64,000 nt of DNA from Nymphaea colorata (Eukaryota; Streptophyta; Magnoliopsida; Nymphaeales; Nymphaeaceae): positions 27,980,131-28,044,130 of the forward strand of contig NC_045140.1 in the NCBI RefSeq assembly GCF_008831285.2, given 5' to 3'. The notes under the pieces were generated by a model. That model was not told the origin of the DNA, did no database searches, and saw nothing but the letters and a program-made list of their open reading frames with translations. This document shows, in pieces, positions 12,492-23,857 of this stretch. A program made the position numbers and the translations under genes. The stretch's first letter is position 1, and each line of letters starts with the position of its first letter.

Positions 12492-12947
12492 TATAACAAC
12501 CCGACCCACTCCCGGGCTCGGGCCCCTGGTTCGACGGATCTCAACCTACCCCCTAGCGATTTTGGTTCCAATCTTAAAAAGGTTAGGAACCAGGACAATC
12601 ATCTCATTAAAGCCTCCCTTTATAAGCCCTTGAAGATCCCTCACAATCTTCGATACGGGACTAAACATCTGGGGTGTTACAATCCACCCCCCTTAAGGCA
12701 CACGCGTCCGCGCGTGTGGGACCCTAGGTCCGAGTGTTGAAACTGCTCTGATACCATTATAACAACCCGACCCACTCCCGGGCTCGGGCCCCTGGTTCGA
12801 CGGATCCCAACCTACCTCCTAGCGATTTCGGTTTCAATCCTAAAAAGGCTAGGAACCGGGACAATCATCTCATTAAAGCCTCCTTTTATAAGCCATTGAA
12901 GATCCCTCACAATCTTCGATACGGGACTAAACATCTGGGGTGTTACA
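12492..12947 (-). mobile_element. TRIM: terminal-repeat retrotransposon in miniature, both LTRs present
   Basis: Two direct repeats of 190 bp (12492-12681 and 12758-12947) flank a 76-bp interior, and the whole is bounded by a 5-bp target duplication TCCAC (12487-12491 and 12948-12952). On the minus strand each LTR begins TGTAACACCCC, contains a CTTATAAAAGG-type TATA motif and ends GGGTTGTTATA. One base inside the 5' LTR is a tRNA-iMet primer binding site TGGTATCAGAGCAG (12756-12743), and the purine tract AAGGGGGGTGGAT abuts the other LTR. There is no coding capacity, as is normal for TRIMs. The LTRs differ at about 9 of 190 positions (about 95% identical), so insertion is old but not ancient. 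It carries no 5S rRNA-like segment that I can see, so it is not obviously Cassandra. Confidence 0.95.
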
Positions 12948-12952
12948 TCCAC

Positions 12953-14621
12953 ATTTCTAGATAATGACTACAAACACAAATCAGCGTTAAAGTCCATTTT
13001 TTCCTCCATAGATCCAAAGACTAAGCAATCGGTCTTTTTCATAGACTTGTAATAAAAGAGAAAGAAGGACGAGAAATCTATCGTTCAACAGAAAAACGTG
13101 TAAATATTGAGCACATTCAGCAACATATTCAAAATGGCAACAGAACACCCAAACAAAATTCAGTGAGAAAAGGTAACAATGGATCTGATATCCCTTTAAA
13201 TTATTGCATCTAGAAGTTCTTTGAGCATCTGATTAGCAACCTGGATTGATACTCAAGTCCTTCATCTTCATTTGTTCCCAAACAGATTAAGCTAACAAAA
13301 GCAAAACGTTCAAACATTAGCAAATTCCAAAAACATTATTTCAGTATTTAACACGAAGAACCTACTCTCACATTAGCCTTTCTCTCGCATACACAACCAG
13401 ACCAGAAGGTTCAGAAAAGAAGATTTGAAAAAAGAAAGTGAAACCACAAGAAAACCTCAACCAAAAACACTCCCACAAAGGATGAAGCGACAAAAAGAAA
13501 AAATGAAAGCTTAAAGATGAAAAGTGACATTAAACCTCCTAGAGTTCTCTTCATTTTAACTTGTAAGGCACCCGTGTTGGTAGCATAAGAGCAGAAAACA
13601 AAGCAGGAAAACAAAGGGAGACAACAAAAAGATTGAAGCATATCACCGTTCAAGTTGCTGTATACCTGCAGGGAAGTTGATTGAGACTTCTTTCCTCCTG
13701 GGACCTCAAGAACCACAGGGGAGAATGAGCAAACGATTTCAGACAGAGAGCAAAGAGACAGCGACCCTGTAGAGGGAGAGAGGAGAAAGGGATCAGGGCA
13801 CCTATAGCAGAAACAGAAGGAGAGAGGGGAAAAAAAGGCAACCTTTTACCGACAAAGAGGGGATCTTCCGCTTCGACAAAGACGAAGACGCAGGGAATGG
13901 AGAGCGTCGATTGTCAGCTTCAGGAGGCAGCGACGGATGCCTTCGACTTAGAGCAAGAGGCATCGACGGAGAGCAGTTTGATTGCAGGGAGCTTCAGGCA
14001 GAGAGGAGAAGGGGGCTTCAGGCGGCAGGGTGGAGACGCAGGGATGGAGAGCAAAAGGGAACGAAAGAGAGGCAGCGCGAAGGAGGAGAATGGGGCTTCA
14101 GGCAGCGAAGGAGAAGGGAGATTTAGGCAGCAACAGAGAAGAAGGAGGCTTCAGGTGGAAGGTGGGAGAAGCGCGGGCTTCGACGGAAGGGGAAACCGAG
14201 AGAAAGGGAGGATGAAATTTTGAGCCCTAACGGCTCAAAATTTTGTTCGCGGTAAAAAGTCAAAGGTCAGACCTTTGACTTTTTTCTGCGTTAAATTTAT
14301 CCGCATTGTACGAAAAATTCAAAGGTATCGACCATACGTATAAACAATGAGTCCCACAGCAATTAATTCAATCTATCTCCTCACCGTCATTATTGAGCTC
14401 TGACCAATTCCACGGTCGACTTCTATTCAATATATTTAACACTTTGGTAGATATCTAAAACAAACTTTACACGCCCAAAACTTTGAATGCTCCTGCAGAG
14501 TCTAGTGGACGTTGAAACAACGGGATTTTTCATCGGGGATGGTGGGTCTCCACCATCTCCAATGACGTCTAACTGGGCTACCCAAAATATTAGATTTGGA
14601 TGCAGTTACGTTTTATAAGTA
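12953..14621. other. Intergenic DNA with a GA-rich imperfect repeat and a hairpin-bearing segment
   Basis: From about 13900 to 14215 the plus strand is purine-rich and repeats phrases like GGCTTCAGGCAG about six times. Both strands are open over parts of it, but the sequence looks like repeat-driven open frames or the leader of an element. It leads into two strong hairpins (14215-14284). No gene is supported. After 14340 the DNA is ordinary. Confidence 0.45.
14215..14284. repeat. Twin hairpins in a transposon-like end segment, copy 1
   Basis: Hairpin 1 has a 12-bp stem (14215-14226 with 14232-14243) closing the loop CTAAC. Hairpin 2 has a perfect 14-bp stem, AAAAAGTCAAAGGT (14254-14267) with its complement at 14271-14284. 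The same two hairpins in the same order occur at 34269-34334, where hairpin 1 keeps loop CTAAC and GAGCC/GGCTC, and hairpin 2 keeps its length but has a different stem sequence. Afterwards both copies continue with GTTAAATTT and CCG. Confidence 0.7.
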
Positions 14622-14630
14622 CATGAACAG

Positions 14631-14840
14631 TAGCTGATCCACGTATGGGTTGGTGTGGGCCATTGCCCACCCCAGCCAACACCAGCCCTTGAAAAAAATT
14701 TACGATCAAGGAGTTGGACCCAGGTTCAGCTAGTTGTGGTGCCCACACCAAACTCATGTCAATGCCCACATACACCAAACCCAATAAGGTTAGGGTTAGT
14801 GTCCCTTTGATAAATTTTTTTAATTCCATCGTTGGGTAAG
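14631..14840 (+). repeat. Dispersed repeat family R1, copy b
   Basis: This is the closest match to copy a at 7406: CACGTATGGGTTGGTGTGGG, then CCATTGCCCACCCC, an AT-rich spacer, CAAACTCATGTCAATGCCCA and TTTGATAAATTTTTTT. About 200 bp with many differences, so an old copy. Confidence 0.5.
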
Positions 14841-16683
14841 ACAACAGAAATCCATATCCAGTTTTTTACTTTGAATAATAGACGAGGGGGGAACGAAAAT
14901 TACTACACAGACGTAAAAAGCACGTCGTGCAAATCGATCAGGGAATGTTCGGCCATAACTTAGTGCAAAAAAATAAACAAATAATCATTTTTGAAATTAA
15001 AAGAAACGGAAAAATATATAAAATTAATGAAAAATGTAAAATTAAAAAAACTGAACGTGCCACCTCGAATCGGCCACCAGATTGAATTGGTTCGTCACTC
15101 ATTCGGTTCGAATTGGCTTACAACATTGCCCAGGAGTTCAAGAGATGAGAAAAATACAAAGGCAAGACTTAATACCCACTTGGGTCATCTTGGCCCACTA
15201 TTTCACCAAAGCCTTCGTTCAACTCATTGAGTTTCCGAAAACCTAAAATCATTGAGTTTAAACTAATGAAAATGTGCTTTTATTGATGACAAAAAGCTCT
15301 AGCGTGCTTTTAACAATATTTATACTTTAATAGTGCTTTTGATTATCAACGAAACTTTGGGTGCTTTTAACAATTTTCTTAAGAAATCCTCCATCAAAAT
15401 TTTTGGACATTTTAAAGGGTAAATTCATAGAACCAAGTAACATATATTCTATGAATTCATTGGACATTATCAATATGCTATCGGTGCCAAATGGCCCGTT
15501 TGAATCGGATGATAATTAAAACTTGCAAAACTAATTCCCACTTTGGATTTGATCCATCCAGCTTGAACTTGGAGCGTGCTAATTTACATGTTAATTTGGC
15601 CTTCTATAAGAAAGATTGAAAAAGGGACTAATAACAGTTACAAACGAAGACTGTTTCCTAAAGCGCAGGGGGCCGAACTAAGCGGGGCCCTAGCCCCCAC
15701 TCAATTTTTTTTTTATAAAAAAAACTTAGGTGTAAATTTTAAAAAATTTCAATTGTCTTATATAAAAATTTTAACAAATATTTTTTAGCCCCTATCAAAA
15801 TTTAAAAACTTTAATTTAAGTCTTCTCATGAAAAATTTCTAGCTCTGCCCCGCTAAAGGTGCTGGCCCCATATGCAAGAATTGACTTCTACTGATGGCTA
15901 CTCCTATATCTAACCTTTGAGCCAATAACAAAAAGGTCATTCTCCTTTCATTCAATGACATCGAACGAAACCCTCAAACTTTACCACTAAACTCTCAAAC
16001 GGACTCATCTATTAAAAATTATTAAAATTTACCAATTTATATTTAACATTTTTTTTTAATTAAGATTATTTTCTTTTTACAAAATAAAAAAAATCACGAA
16101 TTGCCTCTTGCCTATTGGTCAGGGGTGTTGGTGCCGGCGAGGGTCACAACTCTCCTGAAGGTTTGAGGTGAGGGTTGCTCAACCCTTGCCACTTTTGGTG
16201 AGGGTCACGTCTCACGCGACCCTTGTGGCGCCATCGCCCCTCGCCGGCATGCAATGGATGATGGTGTTTTTTTTATTTCACAAAAATTTAATTTTAATTT
16301 AAAAAAAGTTAAAAATTGAATTGATCATATATTTTAATTAACAAAGGGGATTGTTTGAGAGGTTTTTTTTTTTTTAAAAAAAGTGGAGGACTTCCTATTT
16401 GTTATTGGCCCCAAGGTTGGCCACCCTTTGAAAATTTTTTCCTTTTCTAAATAATTCAACCATAACCCCATCCAATCTGTTTGGAGACAAAACTGGTTGC
16501 TGAAGCCTTTGAACTTCATCGCTCTAACTCACCATCGGTCACCTGAACGATCATAACCTGAGCTTGCCTTCCGCCGGAAAAACCTCATACATTGAATCAA
16601 GTGAGTCACTGGTTAATGCTTTCTAAGCCAAGTAGGCCAAGTTTGCTTTATTGACCTCTTGGATACGGTCAACCAGGTATACA
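14841..16683. other. Intergenic AT-rich DNA with a GC-rich island
   Basis: No gene is supported. A GC-rich block at about 16115-16255 repeats the words GAGGGTCAC and GCGACCCTTG and is flanked by A/T-rich tracts, which suggests a small repetitive element. R1 copy c lies at 15660-15855. Confidence 0.45.
15660..15855 (+). repeat. Dispersed repeat family R1, copy c
   Basis: The head is GGGGCCGAACTAAGCGGGGC. An AT-rich core follows with ATAAAAATTTTAACAAATATT and TTTAAAAACTTTAATTTAAG, and the tail is GAAAAATTTCTAGCTCTGCC. This copy shows the family plan best: GC-rich head, A/T-rich core of about 130 bp, and a tail inverted to the head. Confidence 0.6.
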
Positions 16684-17004
16684 TTCCATCTTGTTGCCAA
16701 ATAGGCCAAGTTTTCTTTTATAAGAACATGTGTTATGAGACAGCCGCTCCAAAAATGACATAACCTTATTTTTGAAGCCTCAAATTTGATGTTGACTTTA
16801 GTACTTAAAGGCAAACATAAATTCTCTTAAAGCTACTCTATCATGAGATATTTTTTATACGACTGATTTGGGGCATATTCATGGAACACACATAAAATAA
16901 AGTACTCCAACTGCCAAATGACCTCCTACTCATTTAATTGGTAGACACCTCTATTCAAGTTGCCATTTCTTTCAAAGCATCTCATTTCCGTACCATCAAA
17001 GTCA

Positions 17005-17190
17005 CAATTAAACTGGGGCGGAACGAAGTTTTTTTTTTTAAGGGTGGGCCAAACGGTCCAACAAGCTTATCTGGGTAGAACTAAACTAAAGTCAAATCCA
17101 AAAAATACATTATGCAACAAAAAAATTTCAATTTTTTTAATGTAATTTTTTTTTCAATTAGCTAAGGTGGGGCTACACCCTACGTCTTTC
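17005..17190 (-). repeat. Dispersed repeat family R1, copy d, inverted, only in unit A
   Basis: On the minus strand it opens with a GTAGGGTGTAGCCCCACCTTAGC-like head, followed by runs of T and A. The corresponding place in unit B (after 22188) lacks it, so either it inserted after the duplication or unit B lost it. Confidence 0.4.
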
Positions 17191-18534
17191 AAAGCTGCTT
17201 CATGACCTAAATAGACCTATCAACTAGAGTGTCACATTGCCACCATTTGAAGTCTAAAGAATAATGTCTGCATAAATCAAACTAACAACTACGTTCTCAC
17301 CAGCCTGTCAACTCGACCGACTACGCTAATGACTTAGGGTGATCACTTTTTGTTTCCATGCTTGAGAGGTTCATATCTCTCAAAGGGTATTTGACAAAAC
17401 ATATGTTTTTATTTGAAGAACACAATGATTTTATTTCAGAAAAAGGTAATACCATTATTCTAGCATTTGTCCAGTAAATCTGACAAAACATCTATAATCA
17501 CATTATATATTCTATAAGAACATACTGTTTCTGGATTTACGCGTTATGAGAATACGTGTTTCAAAAGCACAATATTGTTCTCATCAAATACATTTTAAGG
17601 CTGAACTTGTAAGTTAAAATCTACTGAAAATTAATGTTTAAGAGAAAGGAAAGAGGCCGAGGTAAACGGGCGTTCGGTGCACTAAAAAAGCATGTGTTCA
17701 AGATGTGTCCACCATGCTGCCTCTCTACTGCTGATTTTCTTCTTAATTAATTTTAATTTTAAGCAAAATAGAGAAAAAAAAAATTCTACATATATGGTTG
17801 AAGTAGGAACAATCAATTAGTTTATGTTGAAGTTTTGTTCTTTTAAAAGTAACGAAAAGGATAGCGAAAAGGCAACAGTTTTTTTTTTTTTCCCAAAAGA
17901 ACCATATTGACAGAAATAAACAAAAAATGGTTCACAACTTTTGAAAAGCAGAAGTGTTCTCTGATTATCAAACAAAGAGTTAAATGAAACCATCTTAGAT
18001 CTTCAAGAGCACTTACGTTCCGATGTTTTTGGATTTCTTCTTCTTCATATGTTCTTGATCGGGAGTCGAAACCTCAATTCATGTGCCTGCTTTTAAAGTG
18101 GAATCCTCGCGTACAGAGCCGATGGACTCAGATATCTAGATCTATATGCATCAATCCATGTTGGCAAGCGTCAATTTTTTTTTTAAATTTTTAATTATAA
18201 AAAATATTAATCAATATGTTAAAATATTAATTAAATAAAAATGCTTACGTATTATTTAGTTGACACCTTCCAGAAAAATCCCCATGTAAAGTTTTCTTGC
18301 ATATATATACACACATTTTACAATTAATGCAAATTTAAAACAAGGTTAACCTTTTGATCAGCGAAATATAGATAAATCTCTTTAAAATAATTTTTTTATT
18401 TGAATAAATATAACAATCTTCTCGCCAACCATGAACGACCACAATCTGAGTTCGACTCCCAGTCCAGCTTAATTCTCTATAAAAAAAATAGTTATAATTT
18501 ACAAGCAAATATTGAAGGATTTGTCTTCTGCACC

Positions 18535-18725
18535 CAAGGGCGGAGCTAAGGTGGCCGCATGGGCCCAGGCCCACCTCAGTTTTTTTTAATTTACATGTAA
18601 ATTAAAAAAAACACACATTTATTTTACATAGAAATTTTAAAAAATAATATTTCGAGCCCAATCAAATCAAAGTTTGGAAAATTTATTTGGAAAATTTAAT
18701 TCAGCCCACAGATTTGAGTCATGAC
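18535..18725 (+). repeat. Dispersed repeat family R1, copy e
   Basis: GGGCGGAGCTAAGGTGGCC is followed by TTTACATGTAAATT, ACATAGAAATTTTAAAAAAT and a GCCCA-flanked tail. A shortened counterpart occurs in unit B at about 23370-23520, so this copy predates the tandem duplication. Confidence 0.55.
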
Positions 18726-18950
18726 CCACCATGCTTATCCACGTACACCTACGTACAACTAACACATGTTTGTGTCCAATTGACGTAAGCGCACGCACCA
18801 TTGACATTTAAAATGTGATATCAGTTATCACCACTAACATTTAAGATGTCCCATCGACCCTAGTTGCAACCCGAGCCCAGCCCATGAGTGGCCCCATGCA
18901 ATTAGCTCTACTCCTTCCAAATCCTTCTGTTTCTCTTTCCTTTCTTTCCA

Positions 18951-18960
18951 TCCTTTAAAT
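18951..18960 (+). promoter_or_regulatory. Probable TATA-region of LCAT-like gene 1 (altered)
   Basis: TCCTTTAAAT lies 170 bases before the start codon. The matching place in unit B (23709-23718) reads CCTTTATAAC, a much better TATA box, in otherwise alike pyrimidine-rich surroundings. Confidence 0.4.
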
Positions 18961-19129
18961 CCCTCCATTTTCATCCACCTTAAACATGTAAACTTTTCTT
19001 TGTTTTGTTCAACTGGTCATGACTTCCATCCTTTTAGCTGAGCAAACCACTACCCAGAAGAGAACCTTGGGGCTGTGACATCCATCTTGTAAGTGGTGTA
19101 AGATACCGAGGAGGAAGAAGAAGAAGGAA

Positions 19130-20938
19130 ATGATTACCAGAGAAACAGGGCAGCCGCGGTTGCTGTTGCTGTTGCTGCTCATGTACGTGTTGTCACCACC
19201 CATGACAGAAGCACCAATGCTCATTCACAATGGGAAGGCACCCAGCGACCTGCATCCGGTCGTCCTGGTTCCAGGCATGGGAGGCAATCAGCTGGAGGCC
19301 AGGCTGACCGGCGCCTACAAGCCGTCCGGGGCGTTCTGCCGGCCTTCCACTGGCACTAAGAAGTGGTTCAACCTGTGGTTGGATCTCTCAACCCTCCTCT
19401 TCCCTCCCTTCACAAGATGCTTTTCCGATCGCATGTCCCTCTTCTACGATCCACAGACCGACACGTACCAAAATGCACCGGGAGTGGAGACGAGGGTTCC
19501 TCATTTCGGTTCCACTCGAGCCCTCGAATACCTCAGCCTCGGCTTCCAACAGTAAGTCGTTCCTTCATTTTACCTACTTGCTTTTTTCATTCAAGCGTTC
19601 GGAGTCAAAAGTTTTCAGCCAAGAGGCACTCGTTACAAAAAAAAAAGATAAAATATATATTAAACATAATAAGATAATTAAAGGGTACTAACTAAATAAT
19701 TAAAGGGTGCTAGTATATCAACAAACTATTTGTTGAAAACCACTAAATTAAAAATAAATGAAAAGAGATGCGGGCAACTGCCGATACATGCCTGTCTCTG
19801 CCTCTAGCACATTCAGTTGTTACATGTTTTCTTTCGAGCTTAACATTTCTCATTACAACTTCAATACTATTAAAAGACAAGAGAAGATAACGGATAGTGG
19901 AATTTTATTACTCAAAAATGCTGATGTTTGTTTGATGAAGAACATAAGTAATAGTACTCGGTAGTTGTTGGCCGTTTGTTTGATGATTTTTCGAAGTCGA
20001 TGGTACAAGATTATGACGATTCTTTTTTTTCTCTTTTCATTATTGGTAGGCATGTGACCTCATACATGGCACCTCTGGTTAAAGCTCTCGAAGAAATTGG
20101 GTACATCGACGAGCAGACTCTGTTCGGTGCGCCCTACGATTTTCGGCATGGCCCCGGCAACGTTCGTTCTCCGTCGGTGGGCTCACAGTTCTTGGCAGAT
20201 CTCAAGGGTTTGGTGGAGAAGGCAAGCTCCTCTAATGGCGGCAAGAAAGTGATCATAATAAGCCACAGCCTTGGAGGACTCTGGACCCTCCATCTCCTCA
20301 ATAGAAGCCCCTTGACATGGCGCCAGAAATACGTGCGACACTTCATTGCTTTGACCCCACCCTGGGCCGGCACCGTCCAAGAGCTGCTCGCCCTTGCCTC
20401 AGGCTACACGCTGGGCCTGCCCCTGGTGAATCCGTTGCTTGTCAGGGCACAGCAGCGGCGCTCCGAGAGCAACCTCTGGCTTCTCCCTTCCCCACCGACG
20501 TTCCGGCATAAACCTCTAGTGATCACGCCGTACCAGACGTATTTGGCTTCCAACTTGTCGGAATTCCTCGCCGATATCGGGTTTCCGGAGGGAATGCATC
20601 CTTACCGGTCGCGCATTCTGCCGTTGATGTCTGACCAGCTAGCGGCGCCGCTGGTGCCTGTCACTCTCATGGTCGGAACGGAGGTGGAGACACCCGAGGC
20701 TCTGGTTTACGACGAGCAAGGGTTTGATAAGCAGCCTGAGATTGTCTTCGGAGATGGCGACGGAACTGTCAACCTGAAAAGCATGCTGGCGGTGGTATCT
20801 GCGTGGGAAGGCGTAGAGAATCAGTCGCTGAAGGTGACGAAGCTGCGTCGCGTTTCTCATCTGTCCGTTTTGAAAGATGAGTTCTCCGTTAGGGAAATTC
20901 TTCAGGAGGTTTCATCCATAAACCATTCTCTTGCTTGA
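19130..20938 (+). CDS. LCAT1: Lecithin:cholesterol acyltransferase-like protein, copy 1
   Basis: Two exons, 19130-19551 and 20050-20938, join in phase through a 498-bp GT-AG intron and give 436 residues, near the roughly 430 of plant LCAT1. The N-terminus has a signal-peptide-like Leu run. The alpha/beta-hydrolase fold is complete: VLVPGMGGNQLEARL, FGAPYDFRHG, the nucleophile elbow SHSLGG (Ser about 214), FGDGDGTVNL (catalytic Asp about 378) and VSHLSVLKDEF (His about 411). The family moves or removes acyl groups of phospholipids or sterols. The substrate of plant LCAT1-type proteins is not firmly settled, so none is assigned. Copy 2 differs here: its ACG lies where this copy has the start ATG, and its own start is upstream. 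The equivalent upstream region in this copy no longer offers that ATG. Confidence 0.92.
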
Positions 20939-21058
20939 AACGAAGTTGGTTTGTCGATTGTGAGTGGATCATGTTTGATGATCAATAATATATAAGAAGC
21001 TTCAATTTCTGAGAGGCCAAGCTAAGTCCGCTCTCGTCACAGTCACTCGCATCGTTCT

Positions 21059-21785
21059 GCTGCTGCAAGCAATTAATTCACATAAACCCAACAATATGTC
21101 AACGATGCGGACCCATGCTCTTCATTATAGATTCACACCTTTACTGATATTGGATAGTGTCGTGACTCATATTCTTGATGCGCCATTTCACATGATAAAT
21201 ATATAACGGTAAGTAATTTATCTCGTTTACACATTTTGTCCCTTAAAAATTCAAAATGTTGTTATTAGTACCCTTTAATTAAAAGTTTCTTGTTTCATCC
21301 CTACCTCACCCCTAAAAAAAAGAAAAAAAAAACTCGAATTCAATCAACCATTCTCCTCCATATTTTATCTCATATTTTCTTATTTCATTTTTATATGTGA
21401 ACTTGTTCCTTTGCATTACTTATTAAAAACGGAGAAATAAGTAATCCTTATTTGTTTTTCACTTTGATTCAAACTTAGACCTGGGCGCCGGGCCCAAAAA
21501 ATCCTGCCTGGACCTACGTTGGTCCGACTAAGGTTCGATCCAGTTCGATAACTTTTAAATAATTTTTTTTATTAATAATATATATTTTATTATGAAAAAT
21601 ATATTTTACATGAAAAAATATTATATATATATATATATATATTGTAATGGGGCCGAGCCAGACCGAGCTTGGACCTGGGTTTCGGGCATCGGGCCTGTGC
21701 TAGGGCTCAAGTTTCGGACATCGATTTGATACAAACCCGGTTCTTACCGTCTCAGGCCCAGGCCGGCCCAAGTACGCAGCCTTAA
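21059..21785. other. Spacer between the two LCAT duplication units
   Basis: The 727-bp spacer has no gene. Its first half is AT-rich with poly-A tracts. Its second half (21478-21785) is a GC-ended, AT-cored element of repeat family R2. Confidence 0.6.
21478..21785. repeat. Dispersed repeat family R2: GC-rich ends, AT-rich core
   Basis: The left end has GACCTGGGCGCCGGGCCC. The core is about 90 bp of TATATTTTATTATG-type sequence with an (AT)n run, and the right end repeats GGGCCGAGCCAGACCGAGC, GGGCATCGGGCC and AGGCCCAGGCCGGCCC. Similar pieces lie near 26585-26705 and 35390-35565. No coding capacity and no class assigned. Confidence 0.5.
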
Positions 21786-23369
21786 TTCCATCTTGTTGCA
21801 CACGTTAGCCTGCAGCAGCATTGTCAGGCTTTAACACATTGGCTGCAAGGCAAGAACATGTGCCTTGAGATAACCCCTCAGAGAATGACATAACCTTCGT
21901 CTTCAAGCAGCCAATTTGATGTTGACTTTAGTAATTAAAGGCGGACATAAGTACTCTTAAAGTTAATGAGTATTTTATGAATCTTCTGTAAAAAATTAAA
22001 AAATAAAGGATAATTCATTCATGTAATATTTTCTATACGATCGATTTGAAGCATATTCATGAAACACACATAAAATACTCCAACTGCCAAACGACCTCCT
22101 ACTCATTCAATTGGGAGGCAGTCTTTGTTGGAGTCGCTATTTCTTTCAAAGCAGCTCATTTCCCTATCATCCAAGTCACAACCAAGTATAGAACTCCTAA
22201 TTTCATTTACATTCAGGCGAGCACCTCAACCTCAACGTTGAGCTGTATTGATGAGCTCCTTAGGGCAGTCTAAGTACATTTTTTTTAAAACCCATGTCGA
22301 TGTCCTGCACAAAACTCCCATACAGAGTTGCTTAATGATCTAAATAAACTCATTAACTAGAGTGTCACGTTGCTACCATTTGCATTCCAAAAAAGTAATG
22401 TTTACATGAATCAAACTAACAACTAGATTCTCACCAGCCTCAACTCGACCAACTATGATATATGACTTGAGGTGATCACTTTTTTGTTTCCATGCTTGAG
22501 AGGTTCATATTTCTCAAAGGTGCCTCTCCACTGCTGACTTTCTTCTTAATTGATTTTAATTTTAACTAAAAGATAGAAAAGAAATCTACACATATAGGAG
22601 AAGTAAAAACTTGTGAAAAATTAAAAAATCAATCGTTCTATAATTTTGTGTTTAATTAACCGAGGAACAAGCAGTTATTAGGTTGAAGTTTTGTTCTTTT
22701 AAAAGTAATGAAAAAGATAGCGAAAAAGACAAGTTTTTTTTTTAAAAAAAAATCCTATTATAAAAATAAAGAAAAAATGGTTCACTACTTTTGAAAAGCA
22801 GAGGTGTTCTCTGTATCAAACAGAGAGTTAAATGAGACCACCTTAGATCCTCAAGAGTCCTTACGTTCTGATGTTTTTGGATTTCGTCTTTTTGTGTTCT
22901 TGATCGAGAGTCGAAACCTCAAGTCATGTGCCTGCTTTTAAAGTGGAATCCTCGCGTACAGAGCCGATGGACTTAGATATCTCGACCTATATGCATCAAT
23001 CCATGTTGGCAAGCGTCAATTTTTTTTAAAAAGATTTTAATTTTACGAAAATATTAATCAATATGTTAAAATATGAATTAAATAAAAATGCTTATGTATT
23101 ACTTAGATGACACCTTCCAGAAAAATCCCCATATAAAGTTTTCTTGTAGATAAATATCCACACATTTTACAATTAATGCAAATTTAAAACAAGGTTAACC
23201 TTATGATCAGCTAAATATAGATAAATCTCTTTCAAATAATTTTTCTATTTGAATAAATATAACAATCTCCTCGCCTACCATGAACGACCACAATCCGTGT
23301 CCGACTCGACTGCTGGTCCAGCTTAATTCTCTAAAAAAAAAAAGTTATAATTTACAAGCAAATGCCATG

Positions 23370-23520
23370 AAACCTGGCCCCACTTCAGTTTTTTTTTAAT
23401 TTACATGTAAATTTTAAAAACAATTACTTGTCTTACATAAAAATTTTAAAAAAATAATATTTCTTTCATAATCAAAATTTAAGTTTAGAAACTTTAATTG
23501 GGCCCACAGATTTGAGTTAT
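23370..23520 (+). repeat. Dispersed repeat family R1, copy f (partial)
   Basis: This copy matches copy e of unit A over TTTACATGTAAATTTTAAAAA and TTACATAAAAATTTTAAAAAA, but most of its GC-rich head is missing. Confidence 0.5.
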
Positions 23521-23708
23521 GATCCACCGTGCTTGTCCACGTACAAGCAACACATGTTTGTTTGTGTCCAATTGACTTATGCACATGTACCATTGACATG
23601 AAAATGTGACATCAGCGTCCCATCGATCAGCCCGGCCCATGAGTGGCCCCATGCAATCAACTCTGGACTTTCTTTCATATCCTTTTGTTTCTCTTTCCTT
23701 TCTTTCCA

Positions 23709-23718
23709 TCCTTTATAA
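23709..23718 (+). promoter_or_regulatory. Probable TATA box of LCAT-like gene 2
   Basis: CCTTTATAAC, within pyrimidine-rich sequence, lies about 145 bases before ATG 23858. Transcription would start about 30 bases downstream, giving a leader of about 115 bases. Confidence 0.5.
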
Positions 23719-23857
23719 CCCCCTCATTTTCATCCATCCAAACACTTGTATTTTTTTCTTTGTTTTGTTCAATGGTCATGACTTCCATTTTTAGCTCGCA
23801 AACCACTACTCAGAAGAGAAGAGAAGTCTGAAGACCTTCCATTCTCCCTACCTCTGG

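Larger units (their letters stand above)
16684..21058 (+). repeat. Tandem duplication, unit A (contains LCAT-like gene 1)
   Basis: This unit aligns with 21786-26507 from CCATCTTGTTG (16684 / 21786) to CACTCGCATCGTT (21058 / 26509 or so). The shared text covers about 2.4 kb of upstream sequence, the whole gene and about 120 bases of 3' flank. The upstream parts differ by many substitutions and indels. R1 copy d (17005-17190) is present only here. The intron lacks about 650 bp present in unit B. Confidence 0.85.

Noticed and set aside
12492-12947. Cassandra-type TRIM with 5S rRNA-like LTR
   Set aside because: The TGTAACACCCC start fits, but no 5S internal promoter text is recognisable in the 190-bp LTR.
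13897-14223. Overlapping Gly/Arg/Glu-rich open frames on the plus strand
   Set aside because: All three frames are open because the DNA is a purine-rich imperfect repeat. No frame is favoured and no family is recognised.
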